From Typha latifolia (lineage: Eukaryota > Streptophyta > Magnoliopsida > Poales > Typhaceae), in assembly GCA_019914945.1 (NCBI GenBank), contig CM034099.1:10243001-10307000 (forward strand): 64,000 bases of DNA, written 5' to 3'. Of this stretch, positions 47,701-51,398 are shown piece by piece; the stretch's first letter is position 1; every line of letters starts with the position of its first letter. The notes under the pieces were generated by a model. It searched no databases. It was not told the DNA's origin and was given only the letters and a program-made list of their open reading frames with translations. The translations under genes and the position numbers were made by a program.

Positions 47701-50634
47701 TCTGGACTAGATCTTGCACGGAACTTTGAAATAAGATCCCGAAATATTCTGCCGTCGGATCGACGTGAAATTTTGATATGTTTTAGGCCCGAAAAAGAGC
47801 TTTCCAACAAATCAAGTTTCAGGCGAATCGGAGTTGGGGATCTCGAGATAGCGTTCGTTTAGTGGACGAACGTCAGGATGCTCCGTTTTGGATCCGTGGA
47901 TGGAGGCACGAGATCCTAGGTAATGGTGGATGGTGGAGGACTGGCGTTAATGTGGTGGCACCGGTGAAAAGTGATAGTGGAAGGGTTGTGGTTGATGGAA
48001 GGATTAGGACAAGTGTGGGATAGATTGGACGAAGGGGGAGAAGAGGGCCACCCCTAAGAGACTAGGGTGATTAGCCGGATGAGGGAGGTTAGAAGCGGCG
48101 TCACCGGGGATTGAGAGAACGGGAGCGAAGAAGACGAAGGAGGCAAGGCAAAACTCAATCTCAATAATCAATAATAATTTTGGTTGCCCTACACATCCTT
48201 TTATAGGCTAACCAACAACTCACATTAACCCTAAAACACAATTTTCGCCGACCGCGTTCGAACTCACTCCACCCGCGTTCGAATGCGACTTACAGAAAAC
48301 TTATTTTAATGGAAAGTAAACACTAAAACATGAAATAAAAATACTCCTAAAGTGAATCCATGCTCGAGACGACGTCGGTGAAGTCCGAATCGTATCATTG
48401 GCAAACACTGATCTACTGTGTTGACGCATAAAAAATAATCTTATTTTTGATATGATTCGGACTTCACCGATGTCGTCTCGAGCATGGATTCACTTTAGGA
48501 GTGTTTTTGTTTCTTGTCTTAATGTTTAATTTTCAAGAAAATAAGTTTTCTGTAAGTCGCGTTCGAACGCGGGTGGGGTGAGTTTGAACGCAGTTGTGAA
48601 CGGGTTGTGAGAGTGTGCATTGTGTGTTCGAACGCACTATGAACGCCTGCATCGCGTTCGCAAATCCAGAGAAGTGGGAAACAGGCGCGTTCGATCGCGC
48701 GTTCGAATGCCAGCATCGCGTTCGCAAATCCAGAGAAGAGCGAACTCGGTGCGTTTGAACGCTATCGGGCATGTTCAAACGCCGTCGACGAAATTGTATT
48801 GTTTAGGGTTAATTTTGAGTTGTTGGTTAGCCTCTAAAAGGATGTGAATGGCAAACAGGGATTATTATTGATTATTGAAGAATTGAGTTTTGCCTTGCCA
48901 CATTCGTCTTCTTCGCTCCCGTTCTTTCAATCCCCGGCGACGCCGCTTCTAACCTCCCTCGACCGGCTAATCACCCTAGACCCTTAGGGGCGGCCCTCTC
49001 CTCCCCTTTCTTCCAATCTATCCAATACTTGCCCTAACCCTTCCATCAACCATAACTTTTCCATCATCACTTTTCACCGTGCCCCTCCACAAACGCCGGG
49101 TCCACCTCCAACCACCATAATCCTAGGATCTCGTGCCTCCATCCACGGATCCTGATCAAACCCCCTGACGTTCGTCTACTAATCGGACGATATCTCGAGA
49201 TCCCCATATCCGATCCACCTGAAACTTAATTTGTTGGAAAGCTCTTTTCCGGGGCTACAACATATCCAAATTTCACTTTGATCTGACGACGGCATCTTTC
49301 GAGATCTATTTACAAAGTTCCATGCCAGAATTAGTCCAGATCTGAGAATTGGAAGAGATCGAACCTTAGCCTAAGAGAAGATCGTATCAATTTTCTTTTG
49401 GATATTACATGCATTTCTTGTAGCTGAGATAGTGTCAACTACTAATACTGTTTTTCCTTTGACATTGTGATGTTTGAGCCTGATTTTCAGATCAGAAGGG
49501 CGTGCAATCGCACCAGCTACCTTTTCTTGTTATTCCTTTGCATCTGAAGTGAAATTTGCTTCAGTTTAGCTGCAATATTTTGAAATTACTATCTATTAGT
49601 CTGAGTTTGCGTCATACTATTTAGTTAGTGATGCATTCATTTATGTGCATTTCTTGTAGCGAGACAAAGTGTGAAACTACTAATACTGTTCTTTCTTTGA
49701 CATTGTGATGTTTGAATCTGATTTTCAGATCAGAAGGGGGGTGCACTCACACCAGCTACCTTTTCTTGTTATTCCCTTGCATCTGAAGTGAAATTTGCTT
49801 TAGTTTAGTTGCAATATTTTGGAATTACTATTTATTAATCTCAGTTTGCATCATACTATTTAGTATTTATATTCAGGTGTATATCATTGTTTACTTTATT
49901 GCTTCATATTAGTTATGCATTCACTTAGTTGTCCTATATCAATACTCGGATTTGTTCAAGTCTAAGCAAGTTATTTTTAATTCATATGGATCCATTCAAA
50001 CACAAAATCAGGTCTGCCCAATTTGTATTCACAACAACAGTGTTAAAGAAATATGATATGGTGTCAATTCCAAGAAAATGACGAACCACATATATCACCA
50101 AATTAAAAGGAATAAGTCATCACCAGGATTGCTTTCCTTTATTATACTCTGGGAATTTAGATGAACTTAATGATCGACTACTTGAAATTCCTATTGGCAC
50201 CATAGATTTCACCAAACGAAAATTAGATAAGACAGGAGCAATTACCAAATTTTCCTCCAGGCAAAGATTAATCATGATGAAGACAAACTGAACCAGTTTT
50301 GACAGTTGGACCTAGTTAAACCTCAAAGGACTACAAAAGCAAAAGTAATGAACTAAAAATATAAATCTCAATATTGAAAAGTACAAGTGGTGCTGGAAGA
50401 AATTTCTGTAAAGCAAATAATATATCAGTTCACCTTAAAGTTCCTAAATACTGAGGAAAAAAAATGGAAAAGAGAAGAATATGTCAGAGAGTAGAAGGTT
50501 GTCCCTTTCAGTTTTGTAGTACCTCACCAAATTTCAAGACTTGCAAACTCCTATGCAAGAGTAAGGTGCTTACCAATTTTATCCTGTAGAAATGGCAAGC
50601 GTACTACATCAAATCCATTGATCAACATAGTGAA
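1214..50634 (-). CDS. Rubisco activase-like AAA+ ATPase gene, 10 visible exons, 5' end missing
   Basis: Spliced gene: 50634-50574, 46397-46335, 46097-45984, 32130-32069, 22311-22257, 21921-21720, 19841-19735, 16559-16504, 14853-14761, 1321-1214. The exons sum to 921 nt and join in one frame to 306 residues and a TAG stop, with GT donors and AG acceptors throughout. Visible domains: Walker A GGKGQGKT (about residue 45), Walker B CLMINDID (about 105), VTGND (about 163), arginine-bearing [10 protein letters not shown] (about 177), and a C-terminus ending [10 protein letters not shown]. Rubisco activases are chloroplast AAA+ remodelers that clear inhibitory sugar phosphates from Rubisco. From memory this protein looks closer to the activase-like paralogue group (Arabidopsis AT1G73110 type) than to classical RCA, so Rubisco as client is inferred. 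The transit peptide and most of the N-terminal domain are not visible. Open frames and intact splice sites argue for a working gene. Confidence 0.9.
1322..4195. other. distal intron 9, unassigned repeat-like sequence
   Basis: No coding similarity seen. Around 2100-2210 is a G-rich patch. The block at 2246-2755 is a two-copy tandem duplication. The rest is AT-rich sequence with no recognisable domain. Confidence 0.5.
2246..2755. repeat. two-copy tandem duplication, period 253 bp
   Basis: The stretch from GTTTCTAATTTAGATCTACT at 2246 recurs at 2499 with scattered substitutions. Each unit has a CTCTATATAT motif and the phrase CCTAAAGGCTTATAC. The units look diverged, so the duplication is not recent. 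Confidence 0.8.
4987..6474 (+). repeat. 5' LTR of the gypsy element (1488 bp)
   Basis: Begins TGTCAGAACCAG and ends GGGTCGTGACA. It contains a double CACGTG dyad at 5060-5078, CT-rich leader sequence near 5215-5260 and five GGTGACT motifs (5601, 5655, 5668, 5722, 5844). The primer site follows 4 bp after the end. Confidence 0.93.
6479..6490 (+). promoter_or_regulatory. primer binding site, initiator Met-tRNA type
   Basis: TGGTATCAGAGC, complementary to the 3' end of plant initiator methionine tRNA, 4 bp after the 5' LTR. Confidence 0.92.
6632..7860 (+). pseudogene. gypsy gag, interrupted
   Basis: Starts at [14 protein letters not shown] Pro/Ala/Thr-rich N-terminus is followed by a retrotransposon gag domain ([17 protein letters not shown]..., W-rich [16 protein letters not shown]). 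An in-frame TGA at 7127-7129 interrupts it, after which the same frame continues through [19 protein letters not shown] to a CCHC zinc knuckle [14 protein letters not shown] near 7660-7700. The frame is lost at about 7860, just before protease. Gag would form the virus-like particle and bind genomic RNA. The stop removes the zinc knuckle from the first product. Confidence 0.9.
7868..8330 (+). pseudogene. gypsy aspartic protease region
   Basis: In a different frame from gag, the sequence reads FDSGASHSF at about 7904-7930, the retropepsin active site. It then runs through [17 protein letters not shown], the flap and C-terminal signature of plant gypsy proteases. The shift from gag is a decay lesion or lost junction. 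The catalytic Asp-Ser-Gly is present. Confidence 0.85.
8331..9214 (+). pseudogene. gypsy reverse transcriptase, stop codon and duplication in the core
   Basis: RT motifs in order: [51 protein letters not shown] and [23 protein letters not shown] at 8878-8880 ends the frame. The catalytic region then reads FIDVILIYS, so one of the two adjacent catalytic Asp positions is Val. The block 8797-9005 is repeated exactly at 9006-9214. The 209-bp period shifts the frame. The copy cannot make active RT. Confidence 0.92.
8797..9214 (+). repeat. perfect 209-bp tandem duplication inside RT
   Basis: 8797-9005 and 9006-9214 are identical by eye, including the shared TAG and the Val at the catalytic site. 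It therefore arose after those lesions and recently. Confidence 0.95.
9215..9890 (+). pseudogene. gypsy RT thumb and RNase H
   Basis: Open from the duplicated segment on. RT connection: [20 protein letters not shown] and [17 protein letters not shown]. RNase [15 protein letters not shown] (first Asp), HDLELAAV (Glu), FTNHKSL where the third acidic position is Asn, and VVADALSRK (last Asp). RNase H removes the RNA strand during reverse transcription. The altered third acidic residue should weaken or abolish activity. Confidence 0.9.
10090..11429 (+). pseudogene. gypsy integrase with chromodomain-like tail, two frameshifts
   Basis: An HHCC zinc domain ([18 protein letters not shown] ... CLTCQQVK) ends in a frameshift near 10350. 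The core follows with the catalytic triad: Asp in [12 protein letters not shown], Asp in [10 protein letters not shown], and Glu in [11 protein letters not shown] second shift near 11045 precedes [20 protein letters not shown] and a terminal segment with [16 protein letters not shown] and [12 protein letters not shown]. That segment is the degenerate chromodomain-like tail typical of plant chromoviruses. The last frame stops at 11427-11429. Confidence 0.92.
11511..11914 (+). repeat. 3' LTR with a large internal deletion (404 bp)
   Basis: Same ends as the 5' LTR: TGTCAGAACCAG and GGGTCGTGACA. The first about 220 bp and last about 170 bp match. The middle, about 1.08 kb including all GGTGACT motifs, is absent. 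A GAGGACGGAATTTC stretch near 11480 is the usual pre-LTR segment of plant chromoviruses. Confidence 0.92.
12206..12960 (+). pseudogene. plant mobile domain (PMD) fragment, degenerate
   Basis: One frame reads [36 protein letters not shown], then after a [13 protein letters not shown] and [20 protein letters not shown]. After a short intron-like gap (about 12510-12590), [17 protein letters not shown] and an LGAKWW...FEHN segment follow. These match the aminotransferase-like plant mobile domain of MAIN-type proteins, a family known to be carried by plant transposons. Stops at about 12355 and 12409 make it non-coding now. The N-terminal third of the domain is not recognisable. Confidence 0.75.
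13553..14121. repeat. intron 9 segment with a two-copy tandem repeat (period 76 bp)
   Basis: GTTTTGTCTCTCTCTATTGG at 13601 recurs at 677-relative position 13677, giving units of about 13597-13672 and 13673-13748 with high identity. The 9-bp target duplication of the adjacent MITE (TAATAAAAA) lies at 14113-14121. No gene is seen in the rest. Confidence 0.8.
14122..14685. mobile_element. Mutator-type MITE (564 bp, 9-bp target duplication)
   Basis: Long inverted ends: left GAGTTAAATATATTTTATCC, right GTAAAATATATTTAATCC. The arms share phrases such as AAAAAGTCTCAAATCA and its inverse over roughly 130 bp. It is flanked by TAATAAAAA at 14113-14121 and 14686-14694. A 9-bp duplication with long TIRs fits a non-autonomous Mutator-like element. 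No transposase inside. It sits 76 bp from the splice donor of exon 9. Confidence 0.88.
14761..14853 (-). CDS. RCA-like gene, ninth visible exon
   Basis: It encodes [20 protein letters not shown] and then [11 protein letters not shown], the C-terminal helices. Acceptor CTTGTAG|TGGGTA and donor CTAAG|GTAGCA. Phase 0 at both ends. A Mutator-type MITE starts 75 bp inside the following intron. Confidence 0.92.
14854..16503. other. intron 8, with GA/GT microsatellites
   Basis: No transposon domain seen. It carries (GA)n at about 15546-15571 and a compound (GT)n-(GA)n tract at about 15976-16036. A fragment near 15680-15710 with TTTCGGCCGTTCC and GATTGGGATCGGC resembles the ends of the hAT elements seen later. 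Confidence 0.6.
16504..16559 (-). CDS. RCA-like gene, eighth visible exon
   Basis: It encodes [19 protein letters not shown], matching the activase FFGALRAR-type stretch. Acceptor TTGTGCAG|CGTTAG and donor CCAAG|GTATTC. At 56 nt it is easily missed by gene finders. Confidence 0.92.
17017..17963 (+). mobile_element. solo LTR (947 bp) with target duplication CTAGT
   Basis: Begins TGATGTGGGC and ends TTTGCATCA, so the termini are short inverted repeats (TGATG/CATCA). It is flanked by CTAGT at 17012-17016 and 17964-17968. It contains an internal tandem duplication (about 131 bp, 17131-17390), a TATA-like CTATTTAAGGG near 17395, and a CTT-rich leader with (TTC)n at 17476-17513. The layout is that of an LTR promoter. 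No internal region remains. Confidence 0.82.
17964..19734. other. proximal intron 7, no feature recognised
   Basis: AT-rich intron sequence with no transposon domain or structured repeat that I can support. Several short open frames occur by chance. Confidence 0.5.
19735..19841 (-). CDS. RCA-like gene, seventh visible exon
   Basis: It encodes [19 protein letters not shown] then [16 protein letters not shown], the small helical subdomain after the arginine finger region. Acceptor AAATCAG|GCAGCC and donor ACAAG|GTACAA. The first base completes the Trp codon split from exon 6. Confidence 0.94.
19968..20331. repeat. two-copy tandem duplication in intron 6, period 182 bp
   Basis: ACATATATTAGATGCATACA at 19968 recurs at 20150 with few changes. 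Both units share GATGTAAAGCTACTAT and CTGCTGGATCAGTA. Confidence 0.85.
20400..21719. other. intron 6 remainder, with a hAT-end-like patch
   Basis: 20405-20515 holds GTATCGGCCAATACTAATAC and CTGTCTTGGCCGTAAAC, similar in wording to the hAT 3' ends near 59560 and 59910. The rest is unremarkable AT-rich intron. Confidence 0.4.
21720..21921 (-). CDS. RCA-like gene, sixth visible exon
   Basis: This is the largest visible exon. It encodes 66 full codons, including [18 protein letters not shown], the sensor stretch [10 protein letters not shown] and the arginine-bearing [15 protein letters not shown]. Acceptor TTTGCCAG|GAAACA and donor TATTG|GTAGGG. The loop after [12 protein letters not shown] differs from classical RCA, which is why I favour the activase-like paralogue group. 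Confidence 0.96.
22257..22311 (-). CDS. RCA-like gene, fifth visible exon (Walker B)
   Basis: It encodes [18 protein letters not shown] plus the first base of a Gly codon. INDIDAG is the Walker B acidic motif in activases. Acceptor GATCCAG|GGAAAG and donor TTTG|GTGAGTAA. A solo LTR begins only 162 bp upstream of the acceptor in transcript terms (22474-23452). Confidence 0.95.
22474..23452 (+). mobile_element. solo LTR of the same gypsy superfamily, in intron 4
   Basis: Starts TGTTAGAATCAGG and ends GGATCGTGACA. It matches the 5' LTR at 4987 in its GGTTGAGAGAGGAGGGTGCA start, GACTTAGAGAACAGTCCCGG, the GGTGACT-rich block and the CATCTCAAGCATATTGAGAT end, with internal deletions. No convincing target duplication (ACAAG left, AGTAA right). 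Confidence 0.85.
24183..24233 (+). pseudogene. rrn18: mitochondrial 18S rRNA 5' end fragment
   Basis: GAGTTTGATCCTGGCTCA is the universal small-subunit rRNA 5' sequence. The continuation AAGGAACGCTAGTTATATGC fits plant mitochondrial rrn18 rather than chloroplast 16S. Only about 50 bases are present, with several substitutions. Confidence 0.85.
24237..24291 (+). pseudogene. trnF-GAA: mitochondrial tRNA-Phe(GAA) fragment, 3' third missing
   Basis: GGTTCAGGTAGCTCAGC is the acceptor 5' strand and D-arm; AAGGACTGAAAATCCTT is the anticodon arm with GAA; TGTCAGTGG starts the T-arm region. The sequence then breaks, so the T-loop and 3' acceptor strand are gone and no functional tRNA can form. Confidence 0.85.
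24291..24527. repeat. 24-bp direct repeat bracketing the end of the mitochondrial insert
   Basis: GTAATTGTCTAATAGATGTC followed by TCCT occurs at 24291-24314 and identically at 24504-24527. Confidence 0.9.
24641..25518 (+). repeat. Ty1/copia 5' LTR region, internally duplicated
   Basis: Ends TTGTTACA directly before a primer-site-like TGGTATTAGA at 25521. It contains a TATA box (GATATAAATAGGG near 25265) and a CT-rich leader. Two tandem duplications lie inside: period 136 (24641 and 24777) and period 60 (24931 and 24991). The left LTR boundary is not certain. Confidence 0.65.
25521..28652 (+). mobile_element. Ty1/copia retrotransposon internal region, heavily mutated and 3' truncated
   Basis: Order protease, GAG-pre-integrase, integrase, reverse transcriptase, which is the Ty1/copia order. 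Protease near 26150-26190: [12 protein letters not shown], with Asn where the catalytic Asp is expected. GAG-pre-integrase at 26528: [12 protein letters not shown] then [10 protein letters not shown]. Integrase, spread over frames: [63 protein letters not shown] from about 27880: [13 protein letters not shown] and [13 protein letters not shown]. Many stops and shifts. RNase H and the 3' LTR are missing after 28652. No gag zinc knuckle found. Confidence 0.9.
28653..29850 (+). repeat. AT-rich LTR-like block with a 160-bp tandem repeat
   Basis: Very AT-rich. TTCTTATTTTCTGCAATAAA at 28981 recurs at 29141 with near identity across the unit. The block ends in TTCTGGGTTGTTACA (29850), which looks like an LTR terminus. 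The left boundary abuts the broken copia element. Confidence 0.6.
29870..29975. other. hAT-end-like fragment
   Basis: GATCCGGATCGGCTGTTTC and GATCGGGATCGGCCGATCC, then CAAACCTTGAC. The wording is that of the palindromic subterminal region of the hAT copy at 61049. Confidence 0.5.
30240..30766 (+). pseudogene. hAT transposase fragment (DUF659/DDE region)
   Basis: The nucleotide sequence parallels 62690-63140. Translatable patches read [36 protein letters not shown] and [19 protein letters not shown], with shifts and stops between. It is a dead internal fragment of the same family as the copies on the right of the window. Confidence 0.8.
30767..31621 (+). repeat. diverged gypsy-type LTR remnant
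   Basis: Has a TATA-like CTATAAATAGGGCC near 31101, a CT-rich leader, AAGTGACTCTGGCGGGATTA and CTGGTGACTCTAATTTTACT (the GGTGACT block of the other LTRs), and ends GGGGTGTGACA at 31621. Its left edge next to the hAT fragment is unclear. Confidence 0.65.
31622..32068. other. intron 4 flank next to exon 4
   Basis: Ordinary AT-rich intron sequence; nothing else recognised. Confidence 0.5.
32069..32130 (-). CDS. RCA-like gene, fourth visible exon
   Basis: It encodes [20 protein letters not shown], the activase segment between Walker A and Walker B. Acceptor TTTTTGCAG|GAGAACC and donor AACCAA|GTTAGA; the donor is canonical GT but weak beyond the first two bases. The exon is isolated by introns of 13.9 kb upstream and 9.8 kb downstream, both full of transposons. 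Confidence 0.92.
32384..32530 (+). other. hAT 5'-end fragment
   Basis: Starts CAAGGTTCCAGAAC and has GGTATCGGCCAATACTCG and ATCATAATTGATGTCCCC. The last phrase is half of the ACATCAATAATTGATGT palindrome in the hAT leader at 61119-61143. Confidence 0.6.
32560..33409 (-). mobile_element. LTR of the TGATACGATTCGG family, minus orientation
   Basis: Minus-strand start TGATATGATTCGGACCCAC at 33409, then CGTCTCGAGCACGG, a GTTCGAA-rich block (33110-33310), the GTTAGCCTCTTAAGG promoter remnant and a long G/A-rich tail. It shares all these with the LTRs at 36407, 47566 and 48448. The 3' end is joined to hAT sequence near 32540 and is probably truncated. Confidence 0.75.
33410..34180 (+). repeat. CT-rich LTR-like block with a two-copy tandem duplication
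   Basis: TCTGCGTATATTTTTTCC at 33551 recurs at 33721; the copies run to about 33905 and differ mainly in (CT)n length. Each holds the hairpin CTTCCTCTATAAAGAGGAAG (33641-33660 and 33823-33842) with a TATA motif at its tip. GAGAGAGA-rich sequence follows. Confidence 0.75.
34195..34440 (+). pseudogene. hAT BED-finger fragment
   Basis: Parallels 61790-61995: GTCAAATGCAAGTAGAATGC, then CAACCATATGAAAGAACATT and GAAGTTAGAAAGCACATGTT. The frame is broken. It is the N-terminal part of the same hAT family. Confidence 0.75.
34480..35150 (+). repeat. CT-rich LTR-like block with a 152-bp tandem repeat
   Basis: TCACTAGCTGGCAAGTAGCT at 34822 recurs at 34974 as TCACTAGTTGGCAAGCAGCT. A GGCATGTCGGGGCGCCATGC stretch and CT-rich tracts suggest LTR leader sequence. 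No coding content. Confidence 0.6.
35276..35860. mobile_element. second Mutator-type MITE (585 bp, 9-bp target duplication)
   Basis: Inverted ends GGATTAAATATATTTTAA and TAAAATATATTTAATCC, with about 140-bp arms that also pair through GTACTTACGACTAAA and TTTAGTCATAAGTAT. Flanked by TAAATATAT at 35267-35275 and 35861-35869. Same family as 14122-14685. Confidence 0.92.
36000..36115. other. hAT-end-like fragment
   Basis: AGCAAGGTCAATTGACTAGG, GATCGGCCAGGATTGGCC and CCGATCGATCCGGATCGGG resemble the GATCGG-rich hAT ends. Confidence 0.45.
36407..37160 (+). mobile_element. LTR of the TGATACGATTCGG family, plus orientation, 5' truncated, with an internal inversion
   Basis: Compared with the copy at 32560-33409, it has the CGCGTTCGAACGCG block (36478-36700), then the segment 36756-36950 in the opposite direction, and then the tail (about 36955-37160) in the expected direction. 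It abuts the truncated gypsy RT at about 37160. Confidence 0.75.
37160..37420 (-). pseudogene. gypsy RT, N-terminal fragment
   Basis: In broken frame: [30 protein letters not shown] and, after a shift, [10 protein letters not shown], matching the RT entry region. It ends at about 37160, before the catalytic motif, at the boundary with the 36407 LTR. Confidence 0.75.
37586..38083 (-). pseudogene. gypsy retropepsin, minus strand
   Basis: A 165-codon open frame. An acidic linker is followed by [20 protein letters not shown], with the Asp-Thr-Gly active site, then [18 protein letters not shown] and [20 protein letters not shown]. This is the protease arrangement of plant gypsy Pol. It would cleave Gag-Pol. 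The domain itself appears intact, though the element around it is not. Confidence 0.9.
38224..39500 (-). pseudogene. gypsy gag, minus strand, broken
   Basis: Fragments in several frames: a repeated Gln/Asn-rich coiled stretch ([20 protein letters not shown] at about 39150 and a near copy at about 39300), [18 protein letters not shown] near 38680, and [19 protein letters not shown] near 38400. These are typical of the plant gypsy gag domain. The N-terminal part is duplicated. No uninterrupted frame remains. Confidence 0.75.
39517..39528 (-). promoter_or_regulatory. primer binding site of the minus-strand gypsy element
   Basis: TGGTATCAGAGC on the minus strand, 2 bp after the LTR end; initiator Met-tRNA type. 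Confidence 0.9.
39531..40253 (-). repeat. 5' LTR of the minus-strand gypsy element (723 bp)
   Basis: On the minus strand it begins TGATTCGCTTTGCAC and ends GTTCGCATCA. The next bases carry TGGTATCAGAGC. A TATATATAG stretch near 40010 may be its promoter. Confidence 0.8.
40254..40702. other. intron 3 sequence between elements
   Basis: No domain or repeat recognised. It carries CT-rich stretches. Confidence 0.45.
41296..41484. repeat. GGGCTGC/GCAGCCC tandem array
   Basis: About five diverged units of 40-60 bp, each holding a TGGGCTGC(G)G half and a GCAGCCCACC half separated by a short spacer, so each can fold on itself. It sits in the outer LTR and was cut by the inner LTR insertion. Confidence 0.8.
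41485..43690 (+). mobile_element. inner solo LTR (2206 bp), gypsy family
   Basis: Begins TGTCAAAACCAC and ends GGGTCGTGACA. Flanked by AAGGC at 41480-41484 and 43691-43695. It matches the 4987 5' LTR in GGTGACT block, CTCGAGGTGACTTCTAGTTG and terminal segment, but has an extra GC-rich stretch with CGGGTTTGGATTTCGGATCC wording (42180-42420). A run of about 27 A starts near 41497. Confidence 0.93.
45728..45983. other. intron 3 flank before exon 3
   Basis: Ordinary AT-rich sequence. A frame here reads [10 protein letters not shown], which resembles the hAT BED finger but is too short to call. Confidence 0.4.
45984..46097 (-). CDS. RCA-like gene, third visible exon (Walker A)
   Basis: It encodes the nucleotide-binding loop [15 protein letters not shown] followed by [20 protein letters not shown]. 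The GGKGQGKT P-loop and the MSAGELES stretch are hallmarks of the Rubisco activase family. Acceptor TATGTAG|GTATTT and donor GCAG|GTTAAT. Only 237 bp of intron separates it from exon 2, while the next intron is 13.9 kb. Confidence 0.95.
46335..46397 (-). CDS. RCA-like gene, second visible exon
   Basis: It encodes [20 protein letters not shown] and matches the activase stretch immediately before the P-loop. Acceptor TTTTGCAG|CATGCC and donor TTAG|GTAATA. It begins in phase 1 and ends after the first base of a Gly codon, which exon 3 completes. Confidence 0.9.
46398..47560. other. distal intron 1
   Basis: No transposon domain recognised; ordinary AT-rich intron. Confidence 0.5.
47566..48397 (-). 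mobile_element. LTR of the TGATACGATTCGG family with two extra LTR-tail/primer-site modules (target duplication TTGGC)
   Basis: Minus strand: the LTR starts TGATACGATTCGGAC at 48397 and ends GATCGTATCA at 47650. Then AGC plus TGGTATCAGAGC (primer site) and a short piece again ending GATCGTATCA, twice, as two 42-bp modules (47608-47649 and 47566-47607). TTGGC flanks the whole at 47561-47565 and 48398-48402. TATA box CCTATAAAAGG lies near 48219. It looks like an element whose internal region shrank to little more than primer sites. Confidence 0.88.
48448..49389 (+). mobile_element. solo LTR (942 bp) of the same family, plus orientation (target duplication ATTTT)
   Basis: Begins TGATATGATTCGGACTTCAC and ends AAGATCGTATCA. 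Flanked by ATTTT at 48443-48447 and 49390-49394. It is the reverse complement of the neighbour at 47650-48397 over most of its length, with about 190 bp of extra GCGTTCGAAC-type sequence at 48560-48790. Confidence 0.93.
49411..49870. repeat. two-copy tandem duplication in intron 1, period 236 bp
   Basis: GCATTTCTTGTAGC at 49411 recurs at 49647. Both units share TTTGACATTGTGATGTTTGA and CACCAGCTACCTTTTCTTGT. Confidence 0.88.
49871..50573. other. proximal intron 1, nothing recognised
   Basis: AT-rich intron with no transposon or gene feature that I can support. Confidence 0.5.
50574..50634 (-). CDS. RCA-like gene, first visible exon
   Basis: It encodes [20 protein letters not shown] plus the first base of an Ala codon. 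This lines up with the activase segment just before the helix that leads into the ATPase core. The donor is TTG|GTAAGC. The proposed acceptor, GTAAAG|TTC, is the first AG after a long pyrimidine-rich tract at about 50640-50740. The 3' end is firm because it joins exon 2 in frame. The 5' boundary is less certain. Confidence 0.7.
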
Positions 50635-51398
50635 CTTTACAATATCATTAAATAGGTTGGTGTAAAAAACATATATTGCACAAAAATGGGACAGAAAAGA
50701 CATAAATTGAAGAAAGTAAAATTAAGAACAGATTTCCTCATGGATGAAAAGACCGGCATGGCCTGGTATTAGACAAGGCACAAGAAGTTGTGCCAGAAGC
50801 CTAGAAGCCGACGGTCGACAAGGTATACCTTGCCGACAAGGGTTTTCTAGTGGCACTTGAGAATCTTGAGTGTAGTAACTATTTCACCAATTTATCTCAA
50901 AATGCCATATGTCACACTTAAAAGAACTTGTAAAAGATGAACTGCTAAAAGTTAAATCTACAAGATCTACCCTAATAGATTTATCACAGTTCTCTAAGGT
51001 TTGTTGATGGATAGATTTATCGCACTTCTCGATTGTTGTTAGACTCATACAACCCCACAACAACCCTAGGATAATTCATCTAGGCACACAAACAGGTGAA
51101 TGATCCATATGAAGCTCCAACTCACAATGACTAAGTGTGTAATCACAAAATACTATTTTTCCAAAGATTCAATGCATTGTATATGGCATGTATTATATGA
51201 ATATGTATTATATTCATATAAACTAATAAATGTCTCATATGCTAATTTTGTTTTTATTATGTAATTGTGTCAGTATTTATGCCTAATTTAGTCAATGTAA
51301 GCTCAAGTGAGCATAAAACAACATAAAAATTAATTGGGCACTTGTTAACAGTACCAAGGTCTTTTTCCACTAGAAATCTAGATCATAAAAGGAGTTGC
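50635..51398. other. sequence upstream of the first visible exon
   Basis: A pyrimidine-rich tract on the minus strand at about 50640-50740 fits a splice acceptor. No further activase exon or promoter was found here. Confidence 0.5.
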
